Source: Saksenaea vasiformis B4078 (taxonomy: Eukaryota > Mucoromycota > Mucoromycetes > Mucorales > Saksenaeaceae). From it: DNA of 12,515 nt. The stretch covers positions 1-12,515 of the forward strand of contig JNDT01001072.1 in NCBI GenBank assembly GCA_000697055.1, read 5' to 3'. Below, piece after piece: positions 1 through 9,214 of this stretch; position 1 is the first letter of the stretch; every line of letters begins with the position of its first letter. The notes beneath the pieces were generated by a model. It saw only the letters and a program-made list of their open reading frames with translations, made no database searches and was not told the origin of the DNA. The position numbers were made by a program, and so were the translations under genes.

Positions 1-1541
1 ATTTCCGCTATAGAAAGTACCTGGGGATCTAGAACACTTCGGCTTTGTCTATGGCATATGCAACGTTCTTTGAAGCTGAAATTAGCGCAACAAAAGCTCC
101 TTCATCCTGTCTACCACGTTGAAAACGCAGTGCAAGAGTCTTCCTTTATCGACCCAGCTTTTCAGCCAGACTCAGCAGATAGGTCTGGGGTAATATGCAA
201 TCAAGCAGACAGAGACGCTATCTGTACATTAATAAGGAAGCATTACAATATGTATCCCTTGATACCCATCAACGGCAATACCATTGTTGCTTTGCATTAT
301 GACACGCGTATTAATAATGTTTTTTACCACTAGATCGCTTGTATTCAGCCTCAGAAATCCACAACATGGCAGTGCGCGAGATATACGATTACTGCAAAAG
401 TAACAACCTTGCAGATGCTTGGGTGTATGTTTATAATAGATGGTACACTGGAGTATGGTGGAAGAGGTGGGCAAGAAGCAGCATAGAAGACTGCATTCCA
501 AATGCAAAAACCACAATGATGATTGAAGCGCACTGGAAGGTCTTGAAGAGAAATCACTTATATAGGTTCAATCGTCCACGAACAGATTTCCTTGTATGGA
601 CAATCATCTATCGTCAGCTTTCAGCTTCTATGGAAAAATTTCGTCGAGTGATTATAAACCGCAGGGAACCAGCCGCGTGGGAGCGAAGCTTCGTGGCAGA
701 ATGGAAGAAACGTCTCCAAACTCCATGCGACCCGCGACGTATTGAATACTACCAGACTTCAGCTACTAGTTGGACGTGTGGATGTCCAGCATATGCATCT
801 AACCGCTTTCTATTATGTAAACATCTAGTGCACCAAGCAGGGCTTGGTAGAACATCTGTATTACAGTATTATATACGACGACAAAGTCAGCGCCCATTTG
901 TGAGCCTCCTACCGGTATGGTTATAACACGTACGCAATGGCATTAATCTAAATATTCTTTTACGCTATTTCTCCAAACTATAGGCTTCATCTTACCATCT
1001 CCGATTAATCCAACTTCCAACTGACACGCTTGAGCAAACCACGTCGTTGAATATTCCTCTACAAGATATAGCGCAATCTGATCCTTCTTCTCAAACTGCT
1101 TCAGAGTCGGCGGATGTTCCACCTGAAATTATTGTTATTTCAGACAGTGACTCTAATGCCACATTAGTAGGTGAAAGCAGCAATCAAGAGGGGGTACCTG
1201 CGTAAGTATCTGACTTTACAATCACCGAGAATACCAGCTAATAGCGATTTGTCAGAAGAAACTCAACATATCAGCAAGAAGAGAACTCTTCCATGGCACA
1301 AATAAGGTTAGAATCCGACCTTAGAAGACTACGACAGATTTTACTACATGCAGCACGAGAGTTTGATGAGGTGTCTCAGGAATACTCGCAGGTCTTGACT
1401 GCTGGACAAAGGCGGATATGGGAAGAAAGCATCGAGGAAAATTCCGTAGACGATTACTTGGAAGAAGTACAAAGATACAGAAGAAGACATCGTTTAGCCA
1501 GAACATGGTCTGACTATACTAGATACACCTGTTACCTATAA
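1..1541 (+). CDS. MULE (Mutator-like) transposase with SWIM zinc finger, 3' part
   Basis: DDE-type transposase of a Mutator-like DNA transposon; the 5' part, with the first catalytic Asp, lies outside the window. Frame 1 is open from base 1 (ISAIESTW...LRLCLWHMQR, the family's second-Asp/His helix region) to about 310. Frame 3 then carries the rest: TTMMIEAHWKVLK around 513-550, whose Glu is a likely third catalytic acid, and a SWIM finger CxCx10CxH at about 776-825 (CGC...CKH). Intron 915-983 (GTATGG...TATAG) joins to an acidic, Ser-rich linker. Intron 1194-1244 (GTACCT...AATAG) joins to a basic C-terminal exon ending RTWSDYTRYTCYL and a stop at 1539-1541, close to the RTWKD...YL ending I recall for fungal relatives. 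The frame changes at about 310-333 without a good intron: a 26-nt (308-333) or 41-nt (308-348) intron would fit the phase, but a one-base slip in the T6 run at 320-325 is equally possible, so the copy may be decaying. Family call is strong; the exact model is moderate. Confidence 0.8.
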
Positions 1542-1856
1542 TGTACTGCGTTAATTTATGAATTTAATCAAACAGCAAAAATCGTCGTACATAGCACTAT
1601 ATACATTTAGTGATAAGTTTTCTATACACTTCTTGCAATCGACTTTGCTGGGTAAAGCAAGAATCAAGTATGATGGATAGATATTCGGTATATATTTTAG
1701 CCGTAGAACCAGTGAAAATTTTGAAACCGCTATGGCACTTACGTTTTCACTTTCACTTTTGGTAAAGTCACGCGGGGAAAGATTTCGGGGCTCCTATTTT
1801 TAACAGTGCCGCGTATCTTAAAACGTAAAGAGCTTTTGGCCCTGCTTGATTGAATT
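1542..1856. other. Intergenic region between transposase and metallo-hydrolase
   Basis: No coding frame or RNA gene is supported here. It should hold the right flank of the MULE element and the promoter/5' leader of the hydrolase. An AT-rich stretch around 1596-1610 (ctatatacat) and a CACTTTCACTTTT-like pyrimidine tract at about 1745-1760 are visible. I could not identify a terminal inverted repeat because the left end of the element is outside the window. The minus-strand open frame at 1739-2029 mostly shadows the hydrolase. Confidence 0.5.
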
Positions 1857-3135
1857 ATGGCGACGCTGCTTGATGTGATCTTTCTCGGTACAGGCACCTC
1901 AGGCTGCATCCCTAATGTGGGTTGTCTCACGCATCCAACGAAGCACTGTGAAGTGTGTTTGAAGGCCATGACCGCTGAAGGGAAGCGAAACAGACGACGT
2001 AATACTTCAGCTCTCGTCCGATTTCGCAACCATGCTGATGGTCCTGACGCACGGCCGAGGTATTTAATAATTCGATGTGAAAGGGTCTGTATGAAACGTG
2101 TTCATTTTAGAAATGTCCTGATCGACTGCGGCAAGACGTTCTATGGTAACTATCTTCCAACTCTGCGACGGTTACTCCCTCATATACATAGAAAGTGCTG
2201 TCGACTGGTTTCCCCACTATGGCATTCGTGAATTGGTAAGTGCGTGAGACAGCGGTTGCACATTGAATTCATCCTTGGTCTGATATACAGGATGCAGTTA
2301 TTTTGACTCACGGTCATGCGGACGCTTGTTACGGCTTGGACGACTTACGTGCTTGGACTTTAAAACGTTCAATTCAGCCCAATATAGATATCTACTTGGC
2401 TCCAGAAACAATGGAAACCATTCAGACCGCATTCCCTTACTTGGTCGACAAGGAACAAGCGACAGGTACAATGAAGACGTAGACAAATGCAGGGATTTAT
2501 TTGCGAAACAGGTGGTGGCGACGTTGCGACATTCAAATACCATGTTTTTGACCGTGACACACCTTTCACGATCCAAGGTCTAGCGTTTAATCCTCTTCCA
2601 GGTAAGCATTTGGGTAGGAAGGGTAAGCTGGGGTTGTAGTAATCATTTACTGTTAGCGCATCATGGCATTTACTTTACGACGAATGAACCCTATTGGTGT
2701 TATGGATTACATTTCGGTGATGTTAGCTATATCTCGGATACCAATTATATACCACCAGAAACAATGGACAAGATGAAGGGCCGAACAAGGGTACTTGTGT
2801 TAGATTGCTTACGCGGTAAATGAAAAGTTAACTGGTACCTGCGAATTACTGAACCCCGACCCCGTTCTCTACTAGACGCGAAATGTCATCCATCGCATTT
2901 TGGCCTGAACGACGCTTTGCAGGTAGCACGGGAAATCAACCCAGTTAGAACCTACCTTGTCGGGTTTGCTCATCGAACTGAGCACTACGCTCTGCGGGAA
3001 CAGCTGCTGGGACTGCAGAAGATGGAGAAATTGAGCGCCTCACCAGCGTGGGATGGACTGCGTTTAAAGTTTGATACCAAAACAATCGTAGAAGTTTCTG
3101 AAGATGGGGAAGAATATGTCCTCAATCATTCGTAG
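1857..3135 (+). CDS. Metallo-beta-lactamase-fold hydrolase, PhnP-like
   Basis: Predicted soluble metal-dependent hydrolase (321 aa) of the fungal/bacterial group related to PhnP phosphodiesterases; the substrate is unknown. Exons: 1857-2059, 2111-2145, 2192-2235, 2291-2465, 2512-2601, 2657-2815, 2876-3135. All six introns (46-60 nt) are GT-AG and every phase closes. Motifs after splicing: FLGTGTSG near the N-terminus, NVLIDCGKTF, the metal motif THGHADA (His101, His103, Asp105), ATGGGDV, SDTN (Asp210), HPSHFG (His240, His243) and GFAHRTEH (His268). Ala follows HxHxD where classical enzymes have His; I recall this as normal for the subfamily. Splicing decided two places: intron 2060-2110 joins Arg directly to NVLIDCG, and intron 2466-2511 restores TGGGD, which the unspliced sequence breaks. 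The ATG at 1857 begins just before the first beta strand. It converges on SMG8, with 303 bp between stop codons. Confidence 0.9.
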
Positions 3136-3438
3136 ATAAGTGCTGTCGCCCCTTTTCCATAGAGCTACACGCTGTCGCACACAGTTTATTCTCTCTTTTT
3201 TTACGAAATGAAATCCCTAAACAGGCACCATCAGTCAGGATAAACGATACAACAGATAGCGTTGGAAACATCCTAAGCTATTTGAACATCTTTCTCCGTT
3301 TGGTTTTTCCCAACAAGAGATAAGGGTTTTGTGTGTGAGGATGTGTATACTTTTCTCGGCAACGAAACAGTGTTAGGTCGATTGTCCCTTTTGCGAGCGG
3401 GTGAGGAAGGATGTCATGAGTCCTACAGCTTCTTGTTT
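3136..3438. other. Convergent intergenic region (3' UTRs)
   Basis: The 303 bp between the hydrolase stop (3133-3135, +) and the SMG8 stop (3441-3439, -) must carry both 3' UTRs. I see a T-rich stretch at 3190-3202 and no clear AATAAA on either strand. Open frames here (3331-3675 +, 3475-3278 -) overlap the last SMG8 exon in other frames and are not credible genes. Confidence 0.6.
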
Positions 3439-6400
3439 TCATCTGTGATCCTCCAAGAAATGAACTTGAAAACAATCCTTTTGAAGAAAAGCGTTGGTCA
3501 AGCGTTTCTCCACATCCTTCTCTGGAATGATGGGTTTTCCATCACGCTGGTAAATATAGGGAAGTCGAAGTACGTATACTCCGTTCGGTGGCAAAACCAG
3601 TGTATCATCAAACAGTTTGATATTCAGCGCCTCATTCTTCTCTTGTTTGAACTAATGAAAGACTCACATCATTAGCCGCTTTGAGTTGCCTTTCTCCAAT
3701 TTACCGTGACAACTGGTTTCATTGCAATAGTCACTGGCACGTCTGCAGGCGTCACCACGTATAATCGTTGTAATTGAGCAGTGATATCCGCCTTTGGTTT
3801 CTCGGGATGACTAGCAAAGTTACATAAACAAAGAATAAACAGTGGCAAGTCTTGATGCACAAAGTAATTCCCATGTTCCTGAGAATCCATATCAGTAGAT
3901 GTTCCAGCTAGAGCTGGCTTCTCACCTTTGGGTGACCCTTGTGTCCAAGCTTGCATACTCTGCCGTCAGCACAGCTCAGGAACCGATGTCCTAGCGGACA
4001 CTCGTACTCCGCAGCCACATAACCTCGTATTAGACCTTCTAGCCTATGGTCTTTATCTCTCCTTCGACCTTCCCGTCTGCGCTTCTCTTTCTTTGGCTCT
4101 TCGATCACTTTTGGCGTTTCTACCATAGGGGCACTACCAAGAGCCGGGAATGCCTCGAGCGACGAGATAGGTGGCAAAGATGGCCCAGCTTGTTTGGTTT
4201 GTGTGCTCAGAACTTTTTGAATAGGATTTTAACGCAGATGTTCACTAAGAACTTTACATTTACCTTCGGTCGATTTGCCAGGCAAAGGCCATTCATTTTT
4301 GTCAATTGTTTTAGACTTTTGGCCCTGAGGCTGTCGCCTCTGATCTCTAGTATTGAGCTCCGCTTTGGTCGTCAAAGTCCAAGGAAGCATGTAATTTGTG
4401 TTGCCTGCTATTCCTTCATATTTCTCGAGGCCAACGCTGTTGCGATATGTCGACGCCGGTCCTAGATATATCAACGAAGAATCCGAAACAGTAAATGTTT
4501 GGGAGAGGACCAAGTTTTGATCCTGCCCTAGTTCCGATTTCTGTAGGTCGATCACGGCACGTCCATTACCGATGCAGCAACTAAATTTTTCATAGAAGCT
4601 ATTGTTTGCTTCCTATTTCCGCAAAATTAGACGACAGCAAAGGATGCTGATGATTTACCTGAAGATCAAAAGGATCATCTCTTAGCTTTTGCGATTTTCC
4701 ACAATTACAGCTATGAAAGAAACTGCATCCACTACTATGTTTACTGCTATTTGCCAAGGATCGTTCATCTCTTGTATGTTTCATGTTGTCATTCTCTTCT
4801 TCAGTCGCACGTTTGCCGTGACCAAGTTTAAGCCTGCACTCTTTTCCTGTCAAGCTGACTTGCTCACAACTTTGGCGGCCTTGAGTCCATATCAGATTAC
4901 ATTCTTTCTCTAGCCGAAGGGCATATTCCGCTGCACATGGCCCGCGAGCCAAAGAATTGTATAAACGCAACACTTTTTCTCGCTGGAGATGATTTAATAT
5001 ACCGCCAAAACCGTCTGTAGAATTTTACCTTCCACAAATGGAACTGCTGCGTGTAATATGGAGGGGATTCCTGTAAATACGCATCGATGCATTTGCGCAT
5101 GATATCCATCGAGTTACTAAATGACGATTAGAATATACACTCGTAAATAACCGGTTTCCGCTTACGTTTTGGAAAACACGCGTTCTATCTCCACTGTATC
5201 CTTTATCTTCTTGCGTAAAACAACGTCGATCTGCTGGATCATTCCTTTGGCACCAGATGACTGCCCAATCACCGCCTTTTTCAGATCTTCATCGCCTTCT
5301 TTTATCTGAACTCCGTACAGCAAAGCACGAAGAGGAACAACTGCAGAAAAGAACTGTGTGGCGGTGGGTAAAGGGATCTCTGGCTGTTTAGGATCACTGC
5401 CCTTTCGACCTCTTGAACTGGCGGCTCTGACCCAATGACCAACAAAATTGCGCAATAGTTTATCACCGTATTCATCTAGTACGGCCCACGTCTGATTTTG
5501 TTTGTGGGACTGACGGTTCCTATGATTCTTGTGGTTGTCAGAACACCGTGATAACCACGAGGACAGCGACACTGGTTCGTCAAAAGTATAGGAAACGGAA
5601 TAATTTATAATGTCATTCATTGATGACGTGGTGGCGTATGGTATGGCTGGAACGATATGGATAAAAGGTTGAGCTCCTGCAGAAAGCGTAAACAACGACC
5701 TTTCATTCTATTTAGTAAAAGAAAGATGGGGGGTTGGATCGCATTCTTTACCGAACTTCAGGCGGTCCGTAGCCCGCATTTCCGTCCATTGAAAGAGGAA
5801 TAAGGTGTAATGCTCGAAACATGTTCCTGATTTTGACCTGCAGCGTTTCCTGCAAGCGTTTTACAACGATTGGAATATTTGATCGCGAAGCATTTTCGAC
5901 ATTAGGAAGAGGAACCTAGAGGTCTTAGGTCAATAGTAAGTTGACAAATGATAGGCACTTGCCTCTGCCACAACAAACGCCATGAGAGGTACACCTTTAG
6001 CTGGACCCCACCAACCCATCCAACTGGATCCAAATCGATCTCGTCGGTTCTCAGCTTCTTTCCGTTCAAACAAGTTGCTCGGCACGGATATGTTCCAGTA
6101 TCTCCAGCAGGCCGATTGAAACTGGGATAAATGGGTATATATGCCCTGCTTGACCTGGGAGAGAGTTACCAGGTTTGACAGGAGCTCGGATGGCAGCAGC
6201 GAAGGCGGCAAGATCGGCTAACAAGTATGAATTAGATGTACTACTCGTTATGCTCGTTTCTACTGTCGCTTACAATTACTAGATGCGAAACAAGAAATAT
6301 GAATAATAAATCTCTGAGCGTCGATGACTGAAGATTCAGCAACTGGAACGACACGTTCTACAACCCGTGTTCGGACGCTTAAAACGTATTCTTTCTCGTC

Positions 6401-6850
6401 TTGCTTACAAGCAAACCTTATCAGCCGTTGAACGACACATGTCGGCCAGCATAGTTGTATCGGTCGCAACATCCAGAAAAATGTACGCGATTCTCACGTT
6501 CTGATCCACGTACAGTTGAAGAGCTTGCCCAATCTATGCAAATTACAAATAAAAAGAAGGAGACATTAAGATGACTTACTCGCATTGTTTTTGGTTTAAG
6601 GGGCTATATGTATTCAGTCAACATGATGCAACAGTACAGTTTTTTTTATCTTTACTTCGTTGCTCAAGGAAAACACTTGGCTGCCGACAATACGATTTGC
6701 CAGAGTTGTTGTAATGCTCGTGAATTTACCGCTGGCGTACGGTGAGGGCTGCTGAAAACCAGCATTGCCGAATATCGAGACGATCGTTAGGGGTATGTCT
6801 TTGTTGGAACGAAGTCCTGTTTGCTCTAACAGCAAGGTGATCTCCTCCAT
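3439..6850 (-). CDS. SMG8: SMG8, subunit of the SMG1 kinase complex (nonsense-mediated mRNA decay)
   Basis: SMG8 with SMG9 binds and restrains SMG1, the kinase that phosphorylates UPF1 in nonsense-mediated decay. Exons on the minus strand: 6850-6656, 6603-6580, 6533-6417, 6327-6274, 6217-5972, 5915-5752, 5699-5166, 5116-5029, 4982-4659, 4612-4264, 4212-3926, 3878-3705, 3651-3439 (922 aa; human SMG8 is about 990). Landmarks: N-terminal G-like domain strand LTIVSIFGNAG (residues 21-31, no Walker A Lys/Ser), ARGPCAAEYALRLE (486-499), SLTGKEC (517-523), CNCG...RDDPFDL (566-581), LGPASTYRNSVGL (632-644), NTNYMLPW (653-660), a basic linker (738-756), YECPLGHRF (768-776), RLYVVTP and a C-terminal VLRLPYIY (879-886). 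Phases close throughout. Less certain: the start (first ATG before the domain), the exon 3/4 junction (two in-frame choices) and the donor of the 5916-5971 intron. Identity is firm; the N-terminal third is moderate. Confidence 0.92.
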
Positions 6851-8319
6851 GAAAGCAAAGGCCTGGTTTTTAGCGCCACTTTGTGCTGAAATTGAACGAA
6901 GCAAGCAAAAATCTCGTTCCACTGCTATCCCTAATTAATGGAGGTAAAATATTTACCCGCTAGCTGTGAGGAGAAAGCGATCTATCATCAAGAAGTTTCA
7001 AACGTTTCCGGTTAGTGCCATATAGTAGCTAGGTATTTTCTCCTGTTTTGAGTCAATTAATGCACCACTCTTATCAGAAAGACAGAGAATGACTGGTATT
7101 GCGACCGTGGTATCATAGGAAGCGGCTATCATGATAAGCAGAAAGAACGCTTGTCAGAATCTTTGAGGTGCCATCGTTAAGGGACCGTAGAAAGGTAAAC
7201 ATATCAAATATACTCAAATCCACAGGATTTTGGATCGACGCTGTGCTAAAAAAAAAAACAATGAGCTTTTGCGCAGAGAAGCAGATAACTTTACATGAAA
7301 TCAAAGATGCGTTGCGCTGATTCATTGTGATAGATTCTTCCATTGCCCCAACCAGAACGCGTAATAACAACAGGGATATGATAAGCATTTAACGGTACGC
7401 ATGGTGCTTATGTTTCTTCGGCTCTATTTTATGGACACGTTCCATCTTGGCGGCACTACTGCGAGGAACTGATGGAGATATGGGAAACTAAACGGAGATC
7501 AGACTAGCCTAGTTTTCATAGTGCACAATAAATGTTGAATGCGCACCCAATGACGCTATAAGATTGCGAGACAAAATATCCTGAGCATTAACTGGGATAA
7601 CTGTCATGTTGTGTTCGTGAAAGCGCGCTAAAGGACAGCGCTTAGTTATAGTGGTAAGTTATTGTACGATGAGTTTCGATAGATCTATCAGCACTGCATT
7701 ATTTCTCAACAAGCTAACAATCATACTAACGAAAAGACAGACGAGTACCTGTCTGAAACATGGTTTATCATCCTTGGACAATCGCACATCCACCGAAATT
7801 ATCCCAAAGCTTCATTGATTTTCGGGCTGGGAAGTTAATATGACTCTTCTAGATCATAGCAGTTATTTGCTCGATAAGAGGATATTTTTCAAAAAAAAAA
7901 AAAGAGAAAAAATGCGCTCATCACTCTATAACTGAATTTTGGAGTAGTTTGTCGGTTACCAAAACGGTTGCTACAATCGTTATACTAAAAAGTGTGATAT
8001 ATTCCTTGAGTCAGTACACCTTAACCGAGCGATTAATGTACCTTAACAGAAATAGAAGACGAAGAAAAGCGTTAAACTTCCTTCAGCGCTTTAGAATCCT
8101 GACAGCATTTTTGATTTAGGGTTTCAATTGCTATGCGCATCCTAGGAGGAGCAATGATGTTGCCGATCTAAGAAATGCCTCAGAAGAGAAATGAAAAGTG
8201 TGTCTGGTTGATTTTATTCTTGGAAGTTGGCTGGCTAAAATAATGTTTGATACTTGATGTAAAACGACAACGCCAAACAGAGAAACAAGCTGAATATTCA
8301 AAGAAAGCAAACACATATA
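6851..8319. other. Gene-poor region upstream of SMG8
   Basis: About 1.5 kb with no gene I can support. It begins with the presumed SMG8 promoter and 5' UTR. Minus-strand frames upstream of 6850 are partly open: a 43-codon frame from ATG 7132-7130 runs to a possible donor at 7003, and another frame covers 7388-7113 with a possible intron ending in TTTTTAG near 7247. None assembles into a recognisable protein. Also present are a 13-base A run at 7891-7903, a 12-bp palindrome at 7678-7689, and stop-rich sequence from about 7400 to 8320. No tRNA or other RNA gene was recognised. Confidence 0.45.
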
Positions 8320-8568
8320 AACGGTTCGTTGGTCTCTAATCCTTGCCCTGGATGTCATTCTACAGTTCATAGAAACGGAAAATCAAAACAATGCACCGCT
8401 CATAAGAAGTCGACGGGGGAGTTTTCGGATAAAGCCCTTCCAAAAAAGTGGGAAATTTATATAACAAAAATGCCCGCTGGACATAATTGTCAAAGATATT
8501 CACCGGGATCGATCGCTGAGTCAGGAAACCAATCCGCTGAGGAGTCTTTACCTCGTCTTTTTTTTTGA
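8320..8568 (+). pseudogene. Possible transposon fragment with CX2CX4HX7C zinc knuckle
   Basis: An 82-codon open frame between stop codons, with no ATG before the motif (the first ATG is at about 8470). It contains CPGCHSTVHRNGKSKQC, spacing Cx2Cx4Hx7C, followed by a basic stretch. I recall this type of knuckle (C..C.ST.H...SS..C) near proteins of fungal Helitron-like or Mutator-like elements, often in many copies. Without flanking transposase or helicase sequence it is at best a broken fragment; it could also be chance. The overlapping minus-strand open frame (8719-8360) has no recognisable content. Confidence 0.3.
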
Positions 8569-9177
8569 TTTCACTAAAGCCAGATTGCAAGTGACGTTTT
8601 ATCTCTATCAATGCTGGATTCTTGCAACAAACTATCTTTAGCAAGACCAAAAAACCTTGCAAATATCGCATGTATCCTTTGGAGCACCTGCTTTTTCTTC
8701 TGTTTTGATTTACTGGCATTTATTCTTTTAAACCACCTGGAGCGGGCTCAAAATAGCCATCGAGCAGCGTAAAAATCCATTCAATAAATAGTAAAAGTTT
8801 AACAAGTACAAAGGTACGATTGATTTGCAAAGAGCCACTTTCCTATTATATTTGTAAGTTGGCCCCTTTGATACCCTTAGCATCTATAGTGATATAAGCA
8901 TTTCTGATGTTCCTGGGGAAGACCCTCTTGCTAGGCCTGAAGATCTCTCTGGCTGGAAAAAACCAAAAAAAAAAAAAAGACAGCAGCAACCACAGTTGCA
9001 GAAAGCAACGCCTTCATGCGACATGGAGAAGGCACATGGAAAGGCGGTTTGTCCAATCTCCGGTCGAAAAGAGGATCTTCGTCACGCTCCCAAACCCCGT
9101 CACATAAATTTTTCGCTGTCACATCGGAAATCAAAATGTGACGCCTACTATTTTATAACTGCGATCGTAAAAAAAAC
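8569..9177. other. Non-coding region upstream of U2
   Basis: Nothing coding is supported. There is a 14-base A run at about 8966-8979 and AT-rich sequence near 8760-8860. The short open frames here (8907-9107 +, 8996-9265 +, 9134-8931 -) lack family features, and one runs into the U2 RNA gene. Distal promoter elements for U2 may be present, but I could not identify a conserved one. Confidence 0.45.
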
Positions 9178-9185
9178 TATAAAAA
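9178..9185 (+). promoter_or_regulatory. TATA box of the U2 snRNA gene
   Basis: TATAAAAA lies 37 to 30 bases upstream of the predicted U2 first base (9215), the expected place for a core TATA element. It is the best match in the preceding 100 bases. Its use is inferred from position. Confidence 0.6.
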
Positions 9186-9214
9186 GGGACCGATCTTGCA
9201 ACTCGATGAACAGT

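Noticed and set aside
3331..3675. 114-codon plus-strand open frame
   Set aside because: It lies antisense to the last SMG8 exon, whose reading gives the conserved VLRLPYIY tail; no family features on the plus strand.
4046..4465. 139-codon plus-strand open frame
   Set aside because: Antisense shadow of SMG8 exons 10 and 11, which encode clear family motifs.
7113..7388. Minus-strand frame with a DLSIFDMFTFLRSL stretch, reminiscent of part of the SMG9/SMG8 G-like domain
   Set aside because: The resemblance is short and lies upstream of the true SMG8 start; no neighbouring SMG9 motifs such as a GKS loop could be found.
7678..7689. 12-bp perfect palindrome GATAGATCTATC
   Set aside because: A single palindrome of this length is expected by chance and has no associated structure or repeat.
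8360..8719. 119-codon minus-strand open frame
   Set aside because: No recognisable motif, starts at a non-ATG codon, and overlaps the plus-strand zinc-knuckle frame.
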